In this document: in pieces, positions 54,555-64,000 of the stretch | How positions within the stretch are numbered: the first letter of the stretch is position 1 | Layout of the letters: each line of letters opens with the position of its first letter | NCBI GenBank assembly: GCA_963978905.1 | Contig: OZ022258.1 | Span: 38,129,282 to 38,193,281, forward strand | DNA length: 64,000 bases | Direction of reading: 5' to 3' | From: Trichostrongylus colubriformis | Lineage: Eukaryota; Nematoda; Chromadorea; Rhabditida; Trichostrongylidae | Notes under the pieces: model-generated | What the model was told of the DNA's origin: nothing | Database searches by the model: none | The model's input: the letters and a program-made list of their open reading frames with translations, nothing else | Program-made: the position numbers and the translations under genes

Positions 54555-55310
54555 GAATATGCGCCCCGCCCACTGTGGGCAGGGCGTAATACTGTATAGT
54601 GCGCCCCTTATTTCTTCGCTCATGCTTTACCTATCCCATACTAGTAATATATTATACGAGATTATTACGAGATATGAATTTCCCCGTTCGCCTTTCCAGG
54701 CTCCTTATCAGCTCTTATCAGTTGCTATCACTTCCGTTCCCTCACCGTTGATGTCCCCTTACTACCCCCTATATCACTTTGAAAATTCAGGGTCCCAGCT
54801 TTGCTGCGACGCGAGATATGAATTTCCCCCCATTCGCCTTCCGAGGCTCCTTATCAGTAGCAATAACTTCCGTTCCCTCACCGTTGATGTTCCCTTACTA
54901 CCCCCTATATCACTTTCAAAATCCAGAGTCCCAGCTCTACTGCGACGCGAGATACGAATTTCCCCCCATTCGCCTTCCGAGGCTCCTTATCAGCCCTTAT
55001 CAGTTGCTATCACTTCCGTTCCCTCACCGTTGATGTTTCCTCACTACCCCCTATATCACTTTAAAAATCCAGAGTCCCAGCTCTACTGCGACGCGAGATA
55101 TGAATTTCCCCCCATTCGCCTTTCCAGGCTCCTTATCAGCTCTTATCAGTTGCTATAACTTCCGTTCCCTCACCGTTGATGTCCCCTTACTACCCCCTAT
55201 ATCACTTTAAAAATTCAGGGTCCCAGCTCTACTGCGACGCAAGATATGAATTTCGTGACAGACAGACAGACGGACAGACAGACTAAGCCGATTATATATA
55301 GTAGTGATAT
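54555..55310 (+). repeat. Repeat element carrying a ~145-bp minisatellite
   Basis: Starts near a CGCCCCGCCCACTGTGGGCA inverted motif. It contains four tandem units starting at 54669, 54813, 54949 and 55095 (periods 144, 136, 146 and 146 bp), each with GAGATATGAATTTCCCC, TTCCGTTCCCTCACCGTTGA and ACTACCCCCTATATCAC. It ends in TTCGTGACAGACAGACAGAC and TTATATATAGTAG, the module also closing the repeat at 16.0-16.26 kb. The 199-residue open frame across the array comes from the repeat and is not a gene. Confidence 0.85.
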
Positions 55311-56072
55311 GCCCCTACTCGTCTTTTTTGTATATAATTTTATTTTCCTTCTGCTCTCACTATAGATTTCGTAAAAAGTAGCTTGAGATTACCGAGAAGC
55401 CATTGCCCGTTTTTTCCTCTGGTGTCCTGTTGAAAAGAAGTCTTACCGGCTCATCGGAATTCAAGGCCATTCCGTACGCTATCACTCACGCACATGCTCT
55501 CTCAAGCAAACAAAAGAGCTTGGCCAAGAGAATGTGGAATGGAGTCCAAACATAAACATTAAAAGAGGTGCGGGTTTGTTAACCGAACAAAGGACGTCAT
55601 TCAGGATAAGAATCACTTTATCAAAGCTCTTTTGTTGTACTCCAAGAAGCGTAAACATAAAACATAGGACTGAGGCTCCTTTTTCCAGATATCGATAGGA
55701 ATATCAAAGCCAGAGCGGTGCGAGCCTTGTGTTTTAATAAAAACTTGCAAATAGAGATAGTCTAACATGTAGAAGAGGATGTGGGAAACACTATCCTAGG
55801 GCCGACGTATACGGGGCTACTATATGAAAACCCAACTGAAGCGAAGATTTGCTCTGCAGGGATCCGTATCATAGAGCAATCCTCACCATCCACACCACTT
55901 TTTTGGACCTTCGCCACTTAGGAAATGCGATCTTCAGTTCTGTGCATCAGGTATATTGTAAGTCTTCGTGATGCAAAAAGTATTTTCGAAAACGTAACTT
56001 CACGGAGGACCCATGGCAAGTGAACTAGAAATTAAATCACCGGTACAGTGGAATGCAAGAGCCATTACACTA
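55311..56072. other. Intergenic DNA, nothing recognised
   Basis: No supported exon or repeat. Confidence 0.45.
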
Positions 56073-56950
56073 TTAGGTTGTCCCAAAAGTCTTGTAGTAT
56101 TTTTCCAAAAAAAAATCAGTAACTCTCACTTCGAGGCAGGTCCAGGCGGTTAAGGAATATGGTAGAACGTTCCCTAAGTTTTCTAGGAAAATATATATTG
56201 ACCCACCAGATCCCGTGGAGAGAGCTACAATGCCCGTTGTCGATACCCACCCAACTCGCGGTGTCATCTATTATGAGCGGTCTTGCGGCAAGAGAACGAC
56301 GGAAGCTTGCCACTCCGTCAGCGCTACATTGGGCAAGGGATGTGTGAGCTTCGAGACCGTGCGCCGCTGGTTCATCAGCTCCAGCAACGGCGAGATTGAC
56401 ATGAAAGACAAACCACGCTCGGGACTGTGCTGGTTCTGGGACGCGTAAGGAATGCTTTTCCGCGAGGTGCTGGTACAAGGCGAGACAGTCACCGCTGCCG
56501 TATGCACCCACCAGCTCCAGCAGTGCTCGAGAAAAGCGCGGGAGAAGTCCGCGGTCACCCTTCTTCATGACGACGCCCGCTCCCATTTCGCTCCCATTTC
56601 GCGAAAAGTACCCAGGCCAAGTTATAGGAGCTCGGCTGGGATGTGCTGCCCCACCCGCCATACTCTACAGACATTGCCCCTTCTGGCTGTCACCTTAGCC
56701 ATCCTCTCGAATCCTTCCCAGCCAAGAGAAAATTCATTGATTATGACTTGCTTGCGAAGGCGATCGCTGACTTTTTCGACTCTCAGAACCCAGAGTTCTG
56801 GGAGAAGGGAATCAACGATTTTCCTATAAAGTGGCAGAGGGTTGCCGATAACAAAGGTCAATACGTTGTTGCCTAATTGTTATCTGTTGGACGAAAAAAA
56901 AATTAAAAGTGATGATCGAAAAAAATACTACAAGACTTTTGGGAACCTAA
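56073..56950 (+). mobile_element. Mariner deletion derivative, copy 3
   Basis: TA-flanked, 878 bp, same ends as the copies at 30.1 and 31.9 kb but opposite orientation. The HTH remnant (TVRRWFISSSNGEIDMKDKP) joins WFWDA, a stop, then GMLFREVLVQGETV at the same junction. The C-terminal frame 56643-56876 (LPHPPYSTDIAPSGCHLSHP to NKGQYVVA) is intact, but with Gly at the third catalytic position. Confidence 0.88.
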
Positions 56951-57108
56951 TATTTCGAGTCTAAATTGATTATTGTGCTACAGCTGCAGTTAGGTGGTGC
57001 ATAGTGCCACAATTCTGTTATTATTTTACTGACACCGTACGAGGAAGAGGGAAATGCTGATTTAACCATTCTTCACTTTGGCTACTCACTGGCACGCACA
57101 TAAGTACC

Positions 57109-57537
57109 ATTGGAATTGTTCACGAAAAAGTGAGTTACTGTGCTAAACACATATTTATGTTGCATTTGCCTAATGTGGGCTGCATGCAGTGTTTGACACG
57201 AAAAAAAAATGTGAACCCGGCTAAGATATAGCACAACAAAATCTTGGCCCGGTTGGCTGGGTCTCTGAGCTAGTGGTCACCCCGTCGTCCGCTGCGATGG
57301 GAAACGCATTGTAGGGACAGAACATAACGTATACAATCCCTCTCTCCGTTTTCTCGCGGCGAAAGACGGGACGGGGCTTTTACTCATAGGCCCCTTCCAC
57401 CCGCCGAGGATCCGGAAAGCTGTATCTTAGCCGATCTCTCACTTTTTCGCATGAAACTTTGCATACGTCCCAAATTAGGCAGATACAATATATATGGGTA
57501 ACTAGAAAACTTATTTTTTCGTGAACGACTCCTTTCA
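57109..57537. repeat. TTAA-type foldback element, copy G
   Basis: Left end GGAATTGTTCACGAAAAAGT with TATTTATGTTGCATTTGCCT. Right end CGTGAACGACTCCTTTC. GC-rich centre with CCCCGTCGTCCGCTGCG. Diverged, borders mutated. Confidence 0.8.
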
Positions 57538-57539
57538 GG

Positions 57540-58770
57540 AAGCATAACATTTTGTATGTTCCAGGGGTGATCGATATAAAATACTGCATATCCTTATCAT
57601 GTCCTTTGGAACTCTTGCTCTGATGATGAAGTGTATCTGAATGTAAGGTCAGCCAACTATTTCCTAGTTAAAATGACGAGGACCCATCCGCCAATGAAAT
57701 CGTGCTGTCCAATAAATCGTCTGCATACACCTGTTTGAATCTCTTCGAATTCGTCACCTTTTAGGTGGGAATCTGCAAGGTTGAGGGCTTGAAAGTGGAG
57801 GGACAGGGAAGTTTTTTTTTTCAGTCCTTCCAATTTTGAACTAAGGGGCCGTGGATACGCGAATAGAGTAATCTTAGCAGAGTTTCGCAGCTATTCTGAA
57901 CATGCACACCTAGGCGATGCTTACGTATCGCCTCAGGCTAGGTGACTGCAAATATTCCATTGCTCATGGGAAAATTGTTCTCTAACTGTTTTTTACTGAG
58001 GTTTTTTTATATTCTTTATGCTGTTCATAATTCACCACAATCTCACTGACGTGACGGGAGGAAAAACTCTGCCACCGTGCATTTCTGGAGTTCATCCTGC
58101 CCAAAAATCGCACATGGCACTTTCAGTTGCTGGGGGTAAAGAGATGACCAAGTCGTCCACTGATTTGCGCACTCGAGTCCGATTGTTTGTTTTGCGCGAT
58201 GACCACCTGTTACTGAACGTGATGGAACGTAGGCGCTTATCGAGCACGTTATGTGTAGCATGATGACATAGGTGATGTAATATGAAATGTTCAAAAGCAG
58301 ATCCTCCGATTTCCTCTCAGAATTCGAATGGCACCTTTTGCGGGGAAACGAAACCTTGGGGAAAAATGGGAAAGTCTACTCGTCGATCAAAACTCCAAGT
58401 AGTGTTACGTAGTAGCCGCTAATTTCAAAGCGATCATCTCCTTCTTCTTCTCCTTCTCTCCTTTTACGTAAATCCATAAATCCACCACCATCGTGAAGTC
58501 CGTCGCTTTCGCTATAGGTCGCTCCTTTCTTTTGTCCCGTGCCTGCTCTGTCGTGGTCTCAATTTCAGTGAGGCCGCTCTTCATGACGCCTTTTCTTGCC
58601 TTTTTGAGTTCCTAGTGGTATCCAGTCCGAGAAGTCGAGCACTAGAATCTTCGCTGAGTCATCACCATTCACGGGACAAATGCCCATATCTCCTAACCAT
58701 TACCTGAATAGAGACCCTCTGCATAAATGACTTTACACGCTCTTATTCATATTCTGCTCAGTGAGTACGA
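57540..58770. other. Intergenic DNA, nothing recognised
   Basis: No supported gene. The stretch 58430-58560 is pyrimidine-rich (CTTCTTCTTCTCCTTC). Confidence 0.45.
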
Positions 58771-58824
58771 ATGTCGAGCATTTCTGCTACATACTCCAAG
58801 TCTGAACTTATATTAAGCTTTAAA

Positions 58825-61593
58825 ATGGAAGACTGCGACTTTTTAGAAGAGTTTTTTGATTGTGACAAATCAAACCCTAATACCGTAAGCTCACTTGAAT
58901 CCTCCAGTGCCAACTACAGGATTCGCTTTCTTATGCATGGGTCCTTTGTTGGAAGACATTAACGATTTGAAACGACGCGTTTTTGGTCAGTAATAGTTGC
59001 TGCTCCTTACACGTTCATGAAAAAGTATAGAGGACGATACTGCAGACAATTTGGTATGAAAGAGTAATCCGACTTCAGGCCGTAGAACGATCCTGAAATC
59101 ACTTCGGAATTTTTCGACACGCAGGTGCACCTGTAAATCCAATAGCTCTTGAGGTTTTAGACCATCCCTATAAAATGTAACTCGTAAAATTTTTTCTGAG
59201 AAGTGGCAAATTGGTCTGTAAGCTGCCTATTATCACACGTACAACGAGAATATTAGGGCTATGCAAGTAATCACAGTATTTTCCTTTGAATAGAATAATC
59301 TAATGAAGACATAAAGAATGCTGAGTCATGGCAAGAAGCACCGTGTCCACTTCCATTTTGCAGTTCAAAAACATCGCTCAGCTCATGTACGCCGATCTTT
59401 TATAGTTCGCAGGATTTCGTGAGATTTCTACAAAATCCTATCGGTCCGCTAAGCCAGAGATGTTCATTTGAATATCCCTAACAACTCATCGCAGTATACA
59501 GCCCAGAAGTTTCCGTTCTACAGTTTTGCATGGCAAAGGCCACGTATTCTACCACTTGAGAGGGACCACTTGATGTAGGTCAACTGTTTGGTGGTTGTAA
59601 GTGTTGCGGTTATCAAAATTCGTCACGGCAATTCAATATTCCTGCAATAACGCTTGCTCCCACTAGTAACGAGACGCATTAACTATTAGAGCGAAATAAC
59701 ACATAACCAAATAAAAACCATAAAATCTGTACACAAAGTGATGTTCTGCTACTTTTTAACTAATTCCATGAATCTTCAAAAGAATTGATTCTATGGGATA
59801 GACACACCATTACCTTGCATAGACTGGGCAACAAACCAGAACCAATAACCATGTACGTCAACCATGCCTTCTTATCCTCAGTAGAGAAAGAATCGACTTG
59901 TCTAATAAAAGATATACTGCCTTTTGCTAAGTATGCTGAGTTATGGGCAAAAGCTTCGGTGTCGGACGGGACTCGAACCTACACTCCATGCTATCCGTGC
60001 ACATGTGCTATTTCATTACACTACCAAGACACTTTGACTTAATCGGTTGGCAAGTTGCCTGACGCGGTCATGCCGCATCTTCGCCGAGGTGTGTTCTCCA
60101 TGAGCAGAGCTGAGCCCATAGATCACGATCTTCAGCGATAGGTTGAATGGAATCCACCCACTCCTCGCTGTTCCATAATCTGCGAAACGAAATGTCTCGC
60201 TTAAACTGCCGATCAACGCCAAGCATCCTTTGGTCTTCCTTCACCACATCTGTCCAGAATCTCCGCTTGCGGCCGGGCGGCCTCCTCCAGCTGGGATCCG
60301 GAAGCATCCTCAGACACCTTTTACCATAACTCAGCTTCTGAATGGTATATTCACCATGGCTTATCAGCACGCACAAGTATAGCGTGTTGAGCCGGTTGAC
60401 CAATATTGGCATCGAACCGTGAAGCTGAAAGCTTGAGTAGATACTGATTTTGATATTTTTGATTTTAGATAGCTGCTGTTTATCACGCGTATAACGTTTT
60501 ATACACGTTATACGTGTGAGTGCTGATAAGCTATGGTAAATATACCATTCAGAGGCTGAGTTAAGGTGAAAGCGGTGTCGGTAGGGTAATGGAGCATGGA
60601 GTGCGTGTTTGAGTTCCGTCCGAGATCGAAGCTTCTGCCTATAACTCAGCATACTTGTGACAAATTTCGCATCGCAGGCTGCGGCGAATATCAGCAGCCA
60701 TCAAAGACATCAAAATCACTGTCTTGGGAGTCGGCTGGCTCTGCAGTTTTCGCAAAGACCGAATTTCCTCTAAGTTACATCATTAGTTCTGTGTGGAAGT
60801 AAAATTGTAAGTGAAAGGTTTGGTCATCGTTGGAGGCCTCGTCTTTCATCACGTTTTACGGATCGATAGCAGCTTTTCCCCATTTTTGTTCCGAAAAATC
60901 GGGTCATAGTGGTGCAATAGTCATCCAAAAAACCAATCAATGTTTTTACAGTCTATTTTTAGGGACAACTCCTCCGTCCTTAGCAGCTTTTCTTCAACTA
61001 TAAAACGAACTCGTGCACACAAACGCCAGCTTTAGCCATCGCAAATTAGGCCACGCCTCCTCAGTGATGTGGTCCATTCTTCTCATTCCTCGGGCGCGTA
61101 AATGAGTTCGCAACCCCCTCCCATCCCACAACTGGGTGAATTCGCGTTCTGCTAAATCTTTTATTTTTGCTGTTAAACTTTTGATGTTGCTCACATTGAG
61201 TTTTCTCGTTCGAACAGTTTGGCGGCCGAAAAAACTTTGATGTTGGGTGATGACTCATTTTCATGCGTCCTTATTATATAATATTAGATCTCCTTAGCAC
61301 ACTTATGAGATGCAAGTCTTTGATGCTACCACGTTATTCTCTGAAAGTTGCAATCAAAATAAAAATAATGCATCAGAAACATAGTTTCCCTTATTGTTCC
61401 CTTATATTTTTCCAAGGGCATGGAAAATGAGCTTTTCAAGGTCACCGAAATTGAAATCAAGCCCTTAGATCGTGAAATTTCACTACTACAGCAGTTTTTT
61501 GAATTTAAAAGTTCATTCGGGAGTTTCCAGTACATCAAAGATTCACTTTTCGGAGCTTCAAGATACGCTTGCTTTGATGAAAAACTAACACAG
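58825..61593 (+). CDS. Candidate two-exon start of an uncharacterised host gene
   Basis: Exon 58825-58884 reads MEDCDFLEEFFDCDKSNPNT up to ACC|GTAAGC; an in-frame ATG also lies 54 nt upstream. Exon 61417-61593 follows a TTTTTCCAAG acceptor and reads GMENELFKVTEIEIKPLDRE and on to DEKLTQ, ending at CAG|GTACTT. Both are phase 0, and both encode acidic, aromatic-rich sequence. The intron would span the tRNA-like/RTE composite, and further exons may lie between. Family unknown. Confidence 0.35.
59925..60040 (-). repeat. tRNA-like repeat module at an RTE 3' end
   Basis: On the minus strand: TTGGTAGTGTAATG (A box-like), GGTTCGAGTCCCG (canonical B box and T-loop), then CGAAGCTTTTGCCCATAACT. The tRNA-like fold is incomplete, and an inverted relative lies at 60590-60660, so I call it a tRNA-derived repeat and not a tRNA gene. 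Confidence 0.55.
60050..60300 (-). pseudogene. RTE-type retrotransposon C-terminal coding remnant
   Basis: Minus-strand frame with PSWRRPPGRKRRFWTDVVKE, LGVDRQFKRDISFRRLWNSE and DRDLWAQLCSWRTHLGEDAA. This is the C-terminal tail typical of RTE elements in strongylid genomes. Upstream sequence in the same frame (to 60652) no longer resembles RT. Directly followed by a tRNA-like module. Confidence 0.7.
60560..60660 (+). repeat. Inverted relative of the tRNA-like module
   Basis: Plus-strand GGTAGGGTAATGGAGCATGG, GTTTGAGTTCCGTCCGAGAT and CGAAGCTTCTGCCTATAACT parallel the minus-strand module at 59925-60040. Degraded A and B boxes. Confidence 0.5.
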
Positions 61594-62305
61594 GTACTTG
61601 GAGCTCGATTAGTGTGCGACACTCTCCTCCCTTTTGTTACTGTACTATTACTGTACTAATTATAGTTCCTCAGTACCATGTAGAGTGGTCTGATAGCATA
61701 TCGCTATATGTAGGAAACAAAAAAATAAAAACGAGTGAGCTCTACTCTCGAAAAATCAAGAAATTCTTAAAGATTATTGTTGAAATTTTATGCGAAAAAA
61801 ATTTAGTAATATGAGAACTTGAAAATGACTCATTTTCTTGGAGCTACTGGATTCCTAATGTATTCAATCAAATCTCTTACCATTTCGCTATGGTGTCACA
61901 AGGTCCATGAACAGGTTCCTAGTGGGGCCACTGCGGTCATTTCGCCATACTTGAACCCTGTGCTCTTCTTTTTGTCGTTACGTCGGTGTTTTTCAACAGC
62001 GCCGAGAGTCCGGACTGGCATCCGGTTTTTCCGTTGCTCCCCGGCCCCAGAGATCCCCCTGTTGCTCACCGATCATCCGTGAATCAGGCTTGTCGCGGTC
62101 ATTGTGGCGGCTATTTCGAGGACTATGGCGGCTGGACCGCGGACCAGTTGCATGTGTGTTTGCGTTCGAACTTCGAGTGCACTCTTCCCAATCCCACCCA
62201 TCGTTTGTTTATGCGGTTACGCCGTTGTTGTGGAACGCTTTTCCAGAATACGTACACATTAATGAGATTTCAGACACACCTGCTCTGCTCCTACTCCAAC
62301 TTCCA

Positions 62306-62947
62306 ATGAGCGTGGCTCGACCTCATCTGATGCTGTTGCTTGTGCTCGGTCTCAGCTCTGTTCATACTCTCGCCTCGGGTAACAATGCCACCGTCGAGGA
62401 AGACACCAGCGTAAGTTTTTCAACTGTGACTTTTGCGACTATTCATGAGATCATTTCAATGATATCTTTTCCACGGTGTTCGTATAGTGGTCAGCAGAAT
62501 TGCTCGGCTCCCACTGACGCGGCTCCCTGCGCTGCGTGGTCTGTTTGACATCCCAGTCGACAGATTAGACAACCTCATCTCCTCGGGGGCTAGCAGAGCA
62601 AACGCTAAGTGGTGCTATGTTAAAAACGCGTCGGCGTGGAGCAGACGCTCTTTAAAACTGAACCTGCTCAATAACTTCCTATTGAACGGTGAAAGCTATG
62701 TGATAGAACCGCTTTTTCGAAGCTGCGGCCAGTACATAGTGGTTGTGAGCAGACTTTGGACTCTTAACCAATCGCCTTCTCCTTAGTAATCACCCGTGTT
62801 TCTTTATAAGTGGTTTATGTTCAGAAAGAGATCTCGACGAAGACCCTTTCAAGGGCAAAACGTCAGTGCTGCTATCAGGCTCAGACCAGCTGCTGCCCTC
62901 AACAACAACAACAACCACAATGCAACTGTGTTGCTCTGCAAATACAG
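62306..62947 (+). CDS. Secreted Cys/Gln-rich protein, first exons
   Basis: Exon 62306-62410 reads MSVARPHLMLLLVLGLSSVH then TLASGNNATVEEDTS, a clear signal peptide, up to AGC|GTAAGT. Exon 62825-62947, also phase 0, follows a TTATGTTCAG acceptor and reads KEISTKTLSRAKRQCCYQAQ, then TSCCPQQQQQPQCNCVALQI, ending at CAG|GTACAG. The AKR dibasic site just before the first cysteines suggests a processed, secreted peptide with a poly-Gln linker. Reading through the first donor instead gives an 81-codon frame ending at 62548, or a short exon with NCSAPTDAAPCAAWSV. Later exons probably exist (a Cys-containing candidate follows the CTGTCAG at 63430-63436) but are not fixed. Confidence 0.55.
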
Positions 62948-62949
62948 GT

Positions 62950-64000
62950 ACAGTATCGCACTTCAAAAATAAAGCTGTTACGAGTGCATTACGCGTTTTT
63001 CAAATGATTTATAGGTCTTTGATAATGTTTCAAGTCAACATCTCCGTTCCCCTACATTTCCGATATCGTCCACAGTTAGCCCTCTTTTTCCCTCGTTTAA
63101 TCACTCTGCCAATGACGCAATGCGCTGGTACCCTGGAGGATCTTCAAAGATTGCAGTTTGGAAGCTTCGGAAGTTCGCTCATGTTGATGTTGTTGCTGTT
63201 TCAACAGATAAAGCTGCAAATTACTTGCACTCGCCACGCCGTCCACCGCGGGCGGCCACACGATTTTTTGTCATAAGTGCACACAGTGTCTTCCTTCCCG
63301 CATGAGGACCTTGCGATGCTCCTGGAAAACGGCTTCCAATATTCTATGAGGAATGCACAGTTAGATTTTTTTTTTCAAAAAAGACATGCAACACCACAGC
63401 TAACGTGTGAGCTTTCTATTAAATGTTGCTGTCAGGTTTGCAAAATCGTTCCTTGCTTCGTTGGGTGCAGGAAAGAGGATCAGCCTTTGCAATTGATTCA
63501 CCTGATATCAAGGTTACCCAATTTTCACAGCCCCAAAGTTTCAATGTCCCCGCGTCCCGCTTTCCCCACCCGTATTCACCTGCAGTCATGGCCAGCAATA
63601 GTTTGAACAGTAGCTGTAAGTGTTCTTAGTGAGGTGCATTGCCATCTTTTACCGCACCCACTGATGTTTTAGAGACGGTTCATGAATACACCGATCGATA
63701 GGTCGATACACCCAATAGTAACTGCACTTGGATAATAGCAAGTATAGTTTCAAGGAAAGTGATGATAACGGTTTGTTTTGAACTCCAAGAGAAGACTTTG
63801 ACAGGCTCTAGTGACAAATTTACCTGTACCGCGATTCCCATTCTGCTACCGCTTCCTGAAAATTCCATGAATGGATTACGACGATTTTATGAGCTATAAA
63901 AAATAAGATCACTATTATCTAGGACAGAAGAACACTATGACTACACTTTGAACAGCAGGATTTAGCGTGCATCTTAGCTTCCTCCCATTTCACTGCACCT
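62950..64000. other. Downstream part of the secreted-protein gene, exons unresolved
   Basis: Open frames at 63277-63629 and several AG/GT pairs suggest more exons on the plus strand, but frame choice is ambiguous. A solo end of the 15.5-kb type foldback (GCGGGCGGCCACACGATTTT, then GTCATAAGTGCACAC) lies at about 63246-63286. Confidence 0.35.

Noticed and set aside
54559..55158. 199-residue open frame on the plus strand
   Set aside because: It runs through a ~145-bp tandem array. The protein is periodic only because the DNA is, and other frames are also open.
1..64000. CRISPR array, rRNA genes, bacterial-type operons
   Set aside because: No regularly spaced short direct repeats, no rRNA-like sequence, and no tightly packed ORFs.

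Overview
This looks like nuclear DNA from a clade V (strongylid, hookworm-like) nematode. Coding sequence is sparse and split into short exons with TTTCAG-type acceptors. Most of the window is mobile-element debris: Tc3-like, mariner, RTE and Penelope-like elements, plus several foldback MITE families. There are no operons, bacterial-type genes or CRISPR arrays. The genus is an inference; the sequence alone does not fix it.

Region by region. 0-13 kb is repeats: a TTAA-bounded foldback, a Tc3-like relic (1.2-2.7 kb), tRNA-like SINE copies in opposite orientation (6.6-7.7 kb) and a 2.6-kb long-TIR element holding a broken Tc3-like transposase (8.8-11.4 kb). 13-19 kb holds GGGTG-ended foldbacks and an RTE relic. 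A plus-strand Gln/Ala-rich gene may begin at 17.2 kb, with exons spread to 24.2 kb and possibly to 34.9 kb. 19-33 kb holds a 371-bp palindrome, a mariner palindrome, a Hsmar1-like mariner with one frameshift (28.07-29.35 kb) and two of three ~0.88-kb mariner deletion derivatives.

36-39.5 kb carries the one clearly identified host gene, a complete ten-exon monothiol glutaredoxin 3 (GLRX3/PICOT) homologue on the minus strand, 329 residues. A small secreted Cys-rich protein gene lies at 43.7-44.1 kb (minus). 46.4-53.2 kb is a large inverted repeat: two head-to-head Penelope-like remnants with GIY-YIG endonuclease sequence around a 2.3-kb spacer. One arm carries a mariner insertion and the other keeps the empty site.

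53-64 kb holds RTE relics, a repeat with an internal ~145-bp minisatellite, a third mariner derivative, a tRNA-like/RTE composite and starts of two probable host genes, one with a signal peptide followed by a Cys/Gln-rich exon. I found no convincing new defence or biosynthetic system. The most informative signals are the GLRX3 intron layout, the master-copy mariner derivatives, the Penelope inverted pair with its natural empty site, and the foldback families with recognisable target-site duplications.
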